A program made the translations under genes and the position numbers. Under the pieces are notes generated by a model. The model was not told where the DNA came from. It saw only the letters and a list, made by a program, of their open reading frames with translations, and made no database searches. A stretch of 20,982 nucleotides of DNA from DAITBA01 sp036824005 (lineage in GTDB: Bacteria; Pseudomonadota; Gammaproteobacteria; Burkholderiales; Rhodocyclaceae), in contig DAITBA010000034.1 in NCBI GenBank assembly GCA_036824005.1, positions 1-20,982 of the forward strand, given 5' to 3'. Numbering within the stretch: position 1 is the first letter of the stretch; every line of letters begins with the position of its first letter. Below are positions 14,023-20,982 of the stretch, in pieces.

Positions 14023-15228
14023 ATGAAATACGAGGTATTCAGCCGCAGCGAGGAGCGCCTGTTCTATGGCCTGGTCGGCGCCGGCGCCCTGGTGACTCTG
14101 ATCGGTCTCGGCGCCGCGCTGTACATGGAGATTCAGGGCCACGCCGTCACCGGCATGACCAATCAGGTGGTGTGGGGCACGCCTCACGTCTTCGCTATTT
14201 TCCTCATCGTCGCCGCCTCGGGAGTGCTCAACGTCGCCTCCATCGGCTCGGTGTTCGGCAAGGTGGTGTACAAGTCGCGCGCGCCGTTGTCCGGACTGCT
14301 CTGCCTGGCGATGCTTGCCGGCGGCCTGGCGGTGCTGATGCTCGACCTCGGCCGTCCCGAGCGGCTGGTCATCGCTGCCACCTACTACAACTTCAAGTCG
14401 GTGTTCGCCTGGAACGTCTTTCTCTACTCCGGCATGTTCGCCATCGTCGCCGTCTACCTGTGGATGCTGATGGAGCGGCGCATGAACCACTACTCCAAGC
14501 CCGCCGGCTTCGCCGCCTTCATCTGGCGCCTGATCCTGACCACCGGTACCGGCTCCATCTTCGGTTTTCTGGTCGCGCGCCAGGCCTACAACTCCGCCGT
14601 GCTGGCGCCCATGTTCATCATCATGTCCTTCGCCTGGGGCCTGGCGGTGTTCCTGATCGTGCAGAAGACCATGTTCTGGTGGAACGGCATGACGCTCCAT
14701 CCGGCCGTGCGTCAGCGGATGAAGAATCTGCTCGGCATTTTCGTCGCCGCGGTGCTCTATTTCGTCATCGCCTACCACCTGACGAATCTTTACTTCGCAA
14801 GACAGACGGCCTTCGAGCGCTTCATCCTCCTCGACGGCGGCATCTTTCCGGTGCTGTTCTGGGGCGGCTATGTGCTGCTCGGCACCGTCGCGCCGCTTTT
14901 GCTCATCTACCACCCGGCGCTGACGAAACACCGCGGCACGGTACTGCTGGCTTCCATCCTGGTAGTCATCGGCGCCTTCGCCCAGCTCTACGTATTCATC
15001 ATCGGCGGGCAGTCCTTCCCGCTCGAGATATTCCCGGGCATGACGGTCAGCAGCAGCTTCGCCGATGGCCAGATCGAGCACTACGTACCTAGCCTGCCGG
15101 AAGTCCTGCTGGGGCTGGGCGGCATCGGTATCGCCTTTCTGATCACGGCGGTCGGCGTGCGCGTGCTGCGCTTCTTACCCGAGGACGACTTCGCCAAGCT
15201 GGAAGCCGCCGGCCACATCATGGAGTAA
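14023..15228 (+). CDS. dsrP: DsrP, NrfD-like integral membrane subunit of DsrMKJOP
   Basis: DsrP belongs to the NrfD/PsrC family of membrane quinone-interacting proteins and pairs with DsrO. The 401-aa product has about ten hydrophobic segments, for example LVGAGALVTLIGLGAALYM, HVFAIFLIVAASGVLNVAS and LLLIYHPALTKHRG followed by LLASILVVIGAFAQLYVF. The family-like GRPERLVIAATYYNFKSVFAW loop lies after helix 3. The ATG at 14023 has GAGG 8 bases upstream. It lies 22 bp before dsrN. Length and topology are normal. Confidence 0.95.
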   Translation: MKYEVFSRSEERLFYGLVGAGALVTLIGLGAALYMEIQGHAVTGMTNQVVWGTPHVFAIFLIVAASGVLNVASIGSVFGKVVYKSRAPLSGLLCLAMLAGGLAVLMLDLGRPERLVIAATYYNFKSVFAWNVFLYSGMFAIVAVYLWMLMERRMNHYSKPAGFAAFIWRLILTTGTGSIFGFLVARQAYNSAVLAPMFIIMSFAWGLAVFLIVQKTMFWWNGMTLHPAVRQRMKNLLGIFVAAVLYFVIAYHLTNLYFARQTAFERFILLDGGIFPVLFWGGYVLLGTVAPLLLIYHPALTKHRGTVLLASILVVIGAFAQLYVFIIGGQSFPLEIFPGMTVSSSFADGQIEHYVPSLPEVLLGLGGIGIAFLITAVGVRVLRFLPEDDFAKLEAAGHIME

Positions 15229-15250
15229 GCGTCCGCAGCCTCAGCGCACC

Positions 15251-16663
15251 ATGCATCGCTTCCTGATCTCCGCCGCGCACAAATCGTCGGGCAAAACCAC
15301 CGTCAGCATCGGTCTGGCGGCTGCGCTGAACGCGCGGGGGTTGACCGTGCAAGCGTTCAAGAAAGGTCCCGACTACATCGATCCGCTGTGGCTGGGGCTC
15401 GCCGCCGGACGCACCTGCCGCAATCTGGATTTCCACGTCACGCCGCGCGAGGAGCTGCGCACCCAGTTTGCCCGCCACGGCGCCGATGCCGACGTCTGCC
15501 TGGTCGAAGGCAACAAGGGGCTGTACGACGGCCTCGACCTCGAGGGCAGCAACAGCAATGCCGCGCTCGCCCATCTGCTCGAATTGCCGGTGATTCTCGT
15601 CCTCGATGCGCGCGGCATGACGCGCGGCATCGCCCCGCTGATTCTCGGCTACCAGGCCTTCGATACCAAGCTGCGCATCGCCGGCGTCGTCCTCAACCGC
15701 CTCGGCGGCTCGCGCCACGAAGCCAAGCTGCGCGCCGTCATCGCGCACTACACGAACGTGCCGGTGCTGGGCGCCATTCACGAACATCCGGCCTTGGCCA
15801 TCGCCGAGCGCCACCTGGGCCTCATGCCGGCCAACGAGGCCCGCGCCGCTGCCGAGCGCGTGAGCACGATCGCCGAGCATGTCGCCCGGCAGATCGACAT
15901 CGAGCGCCTGCTGAAGGCCACGAATGCCGCGCCCCTGCCCTATGTGTTGCCGCCGCGCCGCAGCCCGGCCCCCGCCGGTGTGCGCATCGGCCTGCCGCGC
16001 GACGCCGCCTTCGGCTTCTACTACGCAGACGACCTGGACAGCCTGCAGACGGCCGGGGCCGAGCTGATACCTTTCGACACCCTGCACGACGCCTGCCTGC
16101 CGCCGGTGGACGGCCTGTTCCTCGGCGGCGGCTTCCCGGAGTGCTTTCTCGACGAGCTTGAGGCCAACGAGTCCCTGCGCGCCGACATCCGCGCGGCCAT
16201 CGACGATGGCCTGCCCGCCTACGCCGAGTGCGGCGGGCTGATGTATCTGGCGCGCAGCATCACCTGGCGCGGCCGCACGCGGCGCATGGTCGGCGTCATC
16301 GCCGGTGACATCGTCATGCACGACAAACCGGTCGGGCGCGGCTATGTGCGGCTGACCGAGACCGGTGCCTCGCCCTGGCCGGCCCAGCCTGCGCCACCGG
16401 CCGAGATTGCCGCCCACGAGTTCCACTATTCGAGCATCGAGAACCTGGCGCCGGATACCCGCTTTGCCTACGAAGTCAAGCGCGGTCATGGTGCCGACGG
16501 CCGTCATGACGGCATCCTGCAGCGCAACTTGGTCGCCTCGTACAGCCATCTGCGCAGCACCGGCGCCTACGACTGGGCGGCGCGCTTCGTCGCCTTCGTC
16601 CGCCAGTGCCGGCGCGACGCCGGCTGTGCCGACGCAGCCGTCGCAGCCGCCGCCGCGACTTGA
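15251..16663 (+). CDS. dsrN: DsrN, CbiA-like siroheme amidase (glutamine amidotransferase)
   Basis: DsrN resembles cobyrinic acid a,c-diamide synthase (CbiA/CobB) and is thought to amidate siroheme to the siroamide form used by DsrAB. The 470-aa product has an N-terminal P-loop in AAHKSSGKTTVS (G14-K15-T16) and KKGPDYIDP. A central dethiobiotin-synthetase-like domain follows. The class I glutaminase half has GLFLGGGFPECF, nucleophile C327 in YAECGGL, and HEFHYSS with H389/H392. It follows dsrP by 22 bp. It should work with the SUMT two genes downstream. A corrinoid role is less likely because no cobalamin genes surround it. Confidence 0.94.
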   Translation: MHRFLISAAHKSSGKTTVSIGLAAALNARGLTVQAFKKGPDYIDPLWLGLAAGRTCRNLDFHVTPREELRTQFARHGADADVCLVEGNKGLYDGLDLEGSNSNAALAHLLELPVILVLDARGMTRGIAPLILGYQAFDTKLRIAGVVLNRLGGSRHEAKLRAVIAHYTNVPVLGAIHEHPALAIAERHLGLMPANEARAAAERVSTIAEHVARQIDIERLLKATNAAPLPYVLPPRRSPAPAGVRIGLPRDAAFGFYYADDLDSLQTAGAELIPFDTLHDACLPPVDGLFLGGGFPECFLDELEANESLRADIRAAIDDGLPAYAECGGLMYLARSITWRGRTRRMVGVIAGDIVMHDKPVGRGYVRLTETGASPWPAQPAPPAEIAAHEFHYSSIENLAPDTRFAYEVKRGHGADGRHDGILQRNLVASYSHLRSTGAYDWAARFVAFVRQCRRDAGCADAAVAAAAAT

Positions 16664-16695
16664 AACCAAAGATCACGTCAGCGCCCTTCGCCGCA

Positions 16696-17061
16696 ATGTT
16701 CACCGTCACGCCCGCCGCCGCCTCCCAGATTCTGCGCGCCGCCGAGCAGCAAACCGACAGCGCCGCCCTGCGCGTCGCCGCCAAGCGCGACGAGAGCGGC
16801 GAAATCGTTTATGGTATGGGCTTCGACGAAGAGCGCGAAAACGATCTGGTCATGCACAGCGAAGGACTGACGATCCTGATCGGCCCGCACAGCCAGGAGC
16901 TGCTCGAAGGGGCGACGCTGGATTTCGTCGAACTACACCCGGGCGAGTTTCAGTTCGTCTTCATCAATCCGAAAGATGCCGCGGCGTCGGCGTCCGACTG
17001 CTCGACCGGCAGCGCCGGATGCGGAGGATGCGGTGGCGCCGGGCGCGGCAAATGCCGCTGA
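16696..17061 (+). CDS. dsrR: DsrR, IscA-like protein with an unusual Cys/Gly-rich tail
   Basis: DsrR is an A-type (IscA-like) fold protein that in A. vinosum lacks the Fe-S ligands and affects dsr expression after transcription. This 121-aa product has the fold (LRVAAKRDESGEIVYGMGF, LTILIGPHSQELLEGATLDF) and no cysteine at the first IscA ligand position. Unlike the roughly 104-aa A. vinosum protein, its tail is rich in Cys and Gly (DCSTGSAGCGGCGG, then GKCR). Two of the IscA C-terminal ligand positions may thus be regained. The tail's coding sequence also contains the GGAGG ribosome site for the next gene. The ATG at 16696 is used; a TTG at 16660 overlapping the dsrN stop is possible. Confidence 0.88.
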   Translation: MFTVTPAAASQILRAAEQQTDSAALRVAAKRDESGEIVYGMGFDEERENDLVMHSEGLTILIGPHSQELLEGATLDFVELHPGEFQFVFINPKDAAASASDCSTGSAGCGGCGGAGRGKCR

Positions 17062-17896
17062 GCCGCTGAGCACCGTGGACCGTCCTACCTCTTTCTTCGA
17101 TCTGCCGGTGCGCCATCGTCCGTGCGTGCAGGGCACCGTCTATCTTGTCGGCGCCGGTCCGGGTGACCCGGAACTGCTCACCCTGCGCGGCGCACGCCTG
17201 GTGCAGCAGGCCGACGTCATCGTCTACGATCAGCTCGTGGCGCCGGCCATCCTCGATCTCGCCGCCGCCGAGGCGCAGCGCATCTACTGCGGCAAGCAGC
17301 GCGGCAATCACACGCTGCCCCAGCACGAGATCAACGCCCTGTTGGTGCGCCTGGCGCAGGAAGGCAAGCGCGTGGTCCGGCTGAAGGGCGGCGATCCCTT
17401 CATCTTCGGTCGCGGCGGCGAGGAAATCGAAACGCTCGCCAGCCGCGGCGTGCCCTTCGAGGTGGTGCCCGGCGTCACGGCCGCCTCCGGCATCGCCGCG
17501 TACACGGGCATCCCGCTCACCCACCGCGACCATGCCCATGCCTGCGTCTTCGTCACCGGCCATCTCAAGGATGGCACGACCAATCTGGACTGGCAGGCGC
17601 TGGCCCGCCCCGGCCAGACCGTCGTCATCTACATGGGACTGGTCGGCCTGCCGGTGCTCGCCCGGGAGCTGATCGCGCACGGCATGCCGCCCGGCACACC
17701 GGCTGCCATCGTGCAGAAGGGCACGACGCGCCAGCAGCGCGTGGTCACCGGCACGCTGGCAACGCTGCCGGATCACGCGCTCCAGGCGCGGTTGAAGGCG
17801 CCGACGCTGATTATCGTCGGCGACGTCGTGCGGCTGCACGACAAGCTGGCATGGTTCGCGCCGGAGCGCACCGGCGAAACAACGCCAGCCATGTAG
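17033..17896 (+). CDS. cobA: Uroporphyrinogen-III C-methyltransferase (siroheme SUMT)
   Basis: This SAM-dependent enzyme converts uroporphyrinogen III to precorrin-2, the committed step to siroheme. The product is about 287 aa and corresponds to the methyltransferase half of CysG without the dehydrogenase/ferrochelatase half. Motifs are VYLVGAGPGDPELLTLRGA, VIVYDQLV, RLKGGDPFIFGRGGEE, VVPGVTAASGIAAYTGIPLT and VIYMGL. The GTG at 17033 is chosen because GGAGG at 17023-17027 lies 5 bases upstream, giving a 29-bp overlap with dsrR. GTG at 17075 or 17108 is also possible. Its last codon and TAG stop lie at the edge of a REP element. Context indicates a siroheme supply for DsrAB. Confidence 0.93.
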   Translation: MAPGAANAAEPLSTVDRPTSFFDLPVRHRPCVQGTVYLVGAGPGDPELLTLRGARLVQQADVIVYDQLVAPAILDLAAAEAQRIYCGKQRGNHTLPQHEINALLVRLAQEGKRVVRLKGGDPFIFGRGGEEIETLASRGVPFEVVPGVTAASGIAAYTGIPLTHRDHAHACVFVTGHLKDGTTNLDWQALARPGQTVVIYMGLVGLPVLARELIAHGMPPGTPAAIVQKGTTRQQRVVTGTLATLPDHALQARLKAPTLIIVGDVVRLHDKLAWFAPERTGETTPAM

Positions 17897-18021
17897 GAGC
17901 GCCCCATGGGCGCGACCCACCATCGATCGCGGGCATGGCCTGCTCCTACAGGAGATCACCCGCCCATGTAGGAGCGCCCCACGGGCGCGACCACCGATCG
18001 CGGGCATGGCCCGCTCCTGCA
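17892..18021. repeat. Tandem pair of REP-like hairpins (TGTAGGAGC type)
   Basis: Copy 1 at 17892-17950 and copy 2 at 17967-18021 share TGTAGGAGCGCCCC...GGGCGCGACC...CGATCGCGGGCATGGCC and end GCTCCTACA or GCTCCTGCA. Each can fold through its TGTAGGAGC/GCTCCTACA ends. They lie between convergent genes, where REP pairs are commonly found and may stabilise or end transcripts. The TAG at 17894-17896 inside copy 1 is the stop codon of the methyltransferase gene. Confidence 0.9.
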
Positions 18022-18058
18022 AAATCGGGCACGAACGCCGCGGCGCCGGACGCTCCGC

Positions 18059-18940
18059 TTACAGCCCGAGCGCGCACAGGTCGATATGTCCGTCCGTGAC
18101 GGGCGGACACCAGAAGTATCCTCCGGTCACCGGGCGCGTGAACCTGAACAGCGCATCGATGATGCCATCCTCGGCACCGACCATCCGGCGCAGTTGCGCT
18201 TCGAATGCGGCGAAGGAATGCCCGAAGGCGACGAACACGAGGCCGGCGCCATGCGCGTCGGCCCAGGGCATGGAGCGCCGCAGCACGAAGGCGGCGGGAT
18301 CGAAGCTCTCCTGCGCCGTGCGTTTGACATGAGCCGAGGGCGGGGCGTCGTCGATCTCCTCGTTACCGTGCTTGTGCCGCCCTATGGCGTTGTCCTGCTC
18401 CTGGGCGCTCATGGCCTCGAAGGCGTCGAAGTCGTGCCGCCATTGCTGAACCGCGACAAAGCTCCCGCCATCGAGCCCGGCCCCCGCGCCGCGCACCACT
18501 GCCGCCTCGACCGCCGCCTCGCCCTGCGGGTTTTCTGTGCCATCCTCGTAGCCGGTGAGGTCCAGGCCCGTGCCATGGCGGAAGGCGTCCACCGTACGGC
18601 TGATGCTCAGGGCCGGCCGCAGTGCGCCCTCGATCGCCCGGGTGCGATGCACGAGCTCGCCGCGATCAGTGCCTCGCAGCCAGCACCAGAGCGCCTCGGG
18701 AGTGGACGGCAGGTCCACGCCCGCGCGCGCGTAGCGGGGAAACACGCCGAGCCCGGGTACATCGCGGCCCAGCGCCGAAACCAGCGACGCCCCCAGACCG
18801 ACGACCGTGTGCTCGCCGTCGACCACGTCACGCAGCCGGCGCAGAGCCGCAGCGGCCTCGCCCCCGGGTACGAGACGGAAGAACAGATAGCGCGCATGTT
18901 CCGGAACCGGTGCGAATACTCCTGATTGAATGCTGCTCAC
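18059..18940 (-). CDS. Dyp-type peroxidase (YfeX-like)
   Basis: Dye-decolorising peroxidases are heme enzymes that reduce peroxide and oxidise varied substrates; the YfeX group is cytoplasmic. The 293-aa product has the hallmark GxxDG motif as GYEDGTENP (D133 catalytic), the proximal heme histidine H204 in PSAHVKRT, and the distal arginine in FVLRRSMPW (R221/R222). No Tat signal is visible, in line with a cytosolic YfeX-type protein. The start is a GTG at 18940 with GAGGGG just upstream. It is transcribed toward the dsr operon, separated by the REP pair. It lies 49 bp after the isochorismatase gene, so it may share that transcript. A link to siroheme or sulfur is only positional. Confidence 0.92.
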   Translation of the reverse strand: MSSIQSGVFAPVPEHARYLFFRLVPGGEAAAALRRLRDVVDGEHTVVGLGASLVSALGRDVPGLGVFPRYARAGVDLPSTPEALWCWLRGTDRGELVHRTRAIEGALRPALSISRTVDAFRHGTGLDLTGYEDGTENPQGEAAVEAAVVRGAGAGLDGGSFVAVQQWRHDFDAFEAMSAQEQDNAIGRHKHGNEEIDDAPPSAHVKRTAQESFDPAAFVLRRSMPWADAHGAGLVFVAFGHSFAAFEAQLRRMVGAEDGIIDALFRFTRPVTGGYFWCPPVTDGHIDLCALGL

Positions 18941-18989
18941 GATGCCCCTCGCTTGTCGTCGTTACGAAACGTACTCCATCGCCGACGTG

Positions 18990-19538
18990 TCAGAGCCCCG
19001 AACAGATCTCATCCGCCGACGATACTCTCGCGAACAGCCCGTTGAGCGCGGCGAGAAAGGCTGTCTGGACGTTCTCGGCCGAAACCGTGGCGCCGCCGAA
19101 CGACAGCGCCCGCGTCGCGCACGCGTCGTGGGCAAGCACGCACTGGAACCCAAGGTCGGCCGCAGCCCGCGTGGTCGTGTCGATGCACATGTGAGTCATC
19201 ATCCCGGCGATCACGAGCTGCGAGATCCCAAGATCACCCAGATGCGCGCGCAGGCCGGTCTCACGAAAGCTGTTCGGATAGTGTTTCTCAAACACCGCCT
19301 CGCCATCGATCGGGGCGACCCTGTCGTGGATGCGCGCGCCGTGGGTGCCTGGCAGAAAAAAACTCGCCCCGGGGCGCGTCGAGATGTGCTGGACATGGAT
19401 GACAGGCAGCCCCTTGCGCCGGAATGCCTGAATCAGTTGTTCAGCCTTTGCCGCCGCGGCGGAACTGCCCACCAGTTCCATCGCCCCGCCCGGGAAATAG
19501 TCATTCTGAATGTCGATCAGGAGGTACGCACAAGTCAT
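18990..19538 (-). CDS. Isochorismatase-fold cysteine hydrolase
   Basis: This family hydrolyses small amides, ureas or vinyl ethers such as nicotinamide, isochorismate or N-carbamoyl compounds. The 182-aa product shows the catalytic triad D9 (LLIDIQNDYF), K85 (FEKHYPNSF) and C118 (MMTHMCIDTT), with the cis-peptide region IAGMMTH. It is complete and appears active. The ATG at 19538 has an AAGGAG site and overlaps the stop of the DUF4062-TPR gene by 4 bp (ATGA). The substrate cannot be read from the sequence. Nicotinamidase is less likely because its metal-binding DxHxxxH pattern is not evident. Confidence 0.92.
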   Translation of the reverse strand: MTCAYLLIDIQNDYFPGGAMELVGSSAAAAKAEQLIQAFRRKGLPVIHVQHISTRPGASFFLPGTHGARIHDRVAPIDGEAVFEKHYPNSFRETGLRAHLGDLGISQLVIAGMMTHMCIDTTTRAAADLGFQCVLAHDACATRALSFGGATVSAENVQTAFLAALNGLFARVSSADEICSGL

Positions 19539-20749
19539 GGTCGCTCCTTGACTGTCTTGGTTGGGGATGCGGCCGGCCTTCCCCGCGATGCACGCTTCGT
19601 CGGAGTCCTCGCGAGCCGCGCATAAGCTTGCCGGTAGCGCTTCGCCGCGTCGCGCGCGTATTCGAGGTCGGCCGGAGTGAAACCACCGGGTTGATCCGGA
19701 ATCAGCTCGACCAGCGCCTCGTAGACATCGGCCAATTCGTCGAGCAATGCCGCATCGGGTCCGTCGCGCTCCAGCTTGCCGTTGAGCGCAATGCCCAGGT
19801 CCCAGAACGCCGCGCCATAGGATGGAGCGAGCGCGGTGACATAGCGGCCGATCTCGACGGCCCGGTCGAAGTCGCGCGTGGCGATGAACAGGTTCGCCTG
19901 ACCGTTGAGCGCGCCGAGGTTGCCGGGCTCGATGGCCCGCGCCGCATTGAAGTAGCGTGTCGCCTGGGCAAAGCCCTCCTGCGCCCGTGCCGTGTCGCCC
20001 TGGGCGTCGCTCACCTGCCACTGGGTCTTCTCGATGTAACCGAGCAGCGTCAGCAGCGACGCATTGCCCGGTTCCTGCTGCAGACCATCCACCGCCACCA
20101 GTCGCCGCGCCTCGAGCAGCCGCCGCTGCGCGGAAGCAAGGCCGTCGGGCTGCCCGATCCAGTTCATCGCGTCCGCCTGCAGGTGCTGCGCCTCCAGCTC
20201 GACTTCGGCGACGGACAGGCGCGGCAGCTCGGCGAGTTGCTTGACATGGGCCAGCACCTGCGCGAGCGGCATGTCGAGCTTGCCGATTGCCTCGCTCAGC
20301 GTCGCCATCTGGTTCGCCACGGCCGCGGTGGCCTTGGCTGCAAGGTCCTCCGGCGAAAGAAAGAAGCTCACCAGGAAATCGCGCCCGAGTTCCTGACGCA
20401 GTGCCAGCACGTGTTCCGCGTCCGCGCCGGCGAGGTCAGCCGGTCGTGTGCTTTCGTCGCGCAGGAAGATCAGGCAGGTTTTGCCGTGCGCGCGCGCCTG
20501 GCGGAACTCCAGCTCGGTGATGGACCGCTCCTGGCCCGGCGGAATGTAGCCATAGCGCCAGCCGAACAGGCCGACGTAGATATCGCAGCCGCGCACGTCC
20601 TCGAGGCAGGCGTCGAGCGGCCGCGCGTCCGCGGCAACATAGTCCTCCATGGCACGCACATCGTGGCTGCGCAGCCGATGTAGTGCCCGATAGACGGCTT
20701 CGCGCTCGGCCCGCAAATCGCTGTAGGTGGAAGAGAGATAAATGATCAT
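19535..20749 (-). CDS. DUF4062 domain protein with C-terminal TPR repeats
   Basis: The 404-aa product starts with a DUF4062 domain (residues 1 to about 85): MIIYLSSTYSDLRAERE, then DIYVGLFGWRYGYIPPG and SITELEFRQA. This fold resembles nucleoside-deoxyribosyltransferase/TIR-like domains and often heads STAND or TPR signalling proteins. A helical linker follows, then TPR-like repeats at about 230-350 (ATRYFNAARAIEPGNLGALN, DFDRAVEIGRYVTALAPSYG) and a basic Pro/Arg/Lys tail. There is no NTPase P-loop, so it is not a classic STAND protein. The ATG at 20749 lacks a strong ribosome site. Coupling to the downstream hydrolase suggests a two-gene module of unknown purpose. Confidence 0.85.
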   Translation of the reverse strand: MIIYLSSTYSDLRAEREAVYRALHRLRSHDVRAMEDYVAADARPLDACLEDVRGCDIYVGLFGWRYGYIPPGQERSITELEFRQARAHGKTCLIFLRDESTRPADLAGADAEHVLALRQELGRDFLVSFFLSPEDLAAKATAAVANQMATLSEAIGKLDMPLAQVLAHVKQLAELPRLSVAEVELEAQHLQADAMNWIGQPDGLASAQRRLLEARRLVAVDGLQQEPGNASLLTLLGYIEKTQWQVSDAQGDTARAQEGFAQATRYFNAARAIEPGNLGALNGQANLFIATRDFDRAVEIGRYVTALAPSYGAAFWDLGIALNGKLERDGPDAALLDELADVYEALVELIPDQPGGFTPADLEYARDAAKRYRQAYARLARTPTKRASRGRPAASPTKTVKERP

Positions 20750-20819
20750 CGCGCGTTCGCGAGACTCATGCCCGGCAGGTGCACACCGCCCATGATACGC
20801 CCGCCTCCTCCCGGCGCCA

Positions 20820-20982
20820 TCAGGCGGCCTGGGTGACCACGCCCTTCATGCGCTCCAGTCTGGGCGCCACCATCGGCACGGTCAGCATGGTACTGGCCAC
20901 CGCCATGAGCAGCAGCGCGGTAAAGGTGGCGGTGTCCCGCTCGTAGTTGAAGGTTGAAGGCGGCGGTTTCCTGGTGAATCCG
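20820..20982 (-). CDS. C-terminal fragment of a membrane protein, probably a cation:proton antiporter
   Basis: Only the last 53 codons are in the window; the gene continues beyond the right edge. The visible part has a hydrophobic helix TFTALLLMAVASTMLTVPMV followed by a short basic tail ending KGVVTQAA. The Ala/Met-rich helix with STMLTVP resembles the final membrane helix of Kef/Nha-type cation:proton antiporters. That assignment is tentative because so little is present. The TGA stop is at 20820-20822, 71 bp from the DUF4062 gene start. Confidence 0.5.
   Translation of the reverse strand, partial: GFTRKPPPSTFNYERDTATFTALLLMAVASTMLTVPMVAPRLERMKGVVTQAA

Noticed and set aside
15218..16669. 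A long minus-strand frame opposite dsrN
   Set aside because: It is an antisense shadow; the plus-strand protein has clear P-loop and glutaminase motifs.

Overview
This window holds a nearly complete reverse-type dissimilatory sulfite reductase (rDsr) locus of a sulfur-oxidising proteobacterium. The order dsrA-B-E-F-H-C-M-K-L-J-O-P-N-R followed by a siroheme methyltransferase, the presence of dsrEFH and dsrL, and a DsrC with both C-terminal cysteines all fit the sulfur-oxidising rather than the sulfate-reducing version. High GC, strong G/C bias at third codon positions and REP-like intergenic repeats suggest a betaproteobacterium of the Thiobacillus/Sulfuritalea kind or a relative. That placement is inference; no rRNA or marker gene is present.

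Layout. 190-3952 (minus strand) is a divergent accessory operon. In its direction of transcription it carries a 76-aa unknown, a Cas6/Cmx6-like RAMP protein, a tandem TusA, two cysteine-less DsrC paralogs (RspA type), a 202-aa unknown and a TauD/TfdA-like dioxygenase. 3953-4186 is the divergent control region, with a paired CTACC/GGTAG palindrome. 4187-17896 (plus strand) is the dsr operon. 17892-18021 is a tandem REP pair that supplies the stop codon of the last gene. 18059-20749 (minus strand) holds a Dyp-type peroxidase, an isochorismatase-fold hydrolase and a DUF4062-TPR protein. The right edge cuts the C-terminus of a probable membrane protein.

How it works together. From knowledge of the Allochromatium vinosum system, TusA and DsrEFH relay persulfide sulfur to DsrC. 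The membrane complex DsrMKJOP oxidises DsrC to its trisulfide form. DsrAB, with its (amidated) siroheme, releases sulfite, and DsrL passes the electrons to NAD(P)+. DsrN and the SUMT supply the modified siroheme. DsrR is reported to affect dsr expression after transcription. The minus-strand operon adds relay and decoy-like proteins (tandem TusA, Cys-less DsrC) to this pathway.

Most notable: a Cas6-family protein with an intact glycine-rich loop sits in a sulfur operon with no CRISPR array in view. The dsr transcript is also punctuated by strong hairpins at dsrA/B, dsrC/M, dsrM/K, dsrK/L and dsrL/J, with inverted repeats at dsrO/P. A Cas6-like RNA-processing layer acting on the dsr mRNA is a testable but unproven idea.
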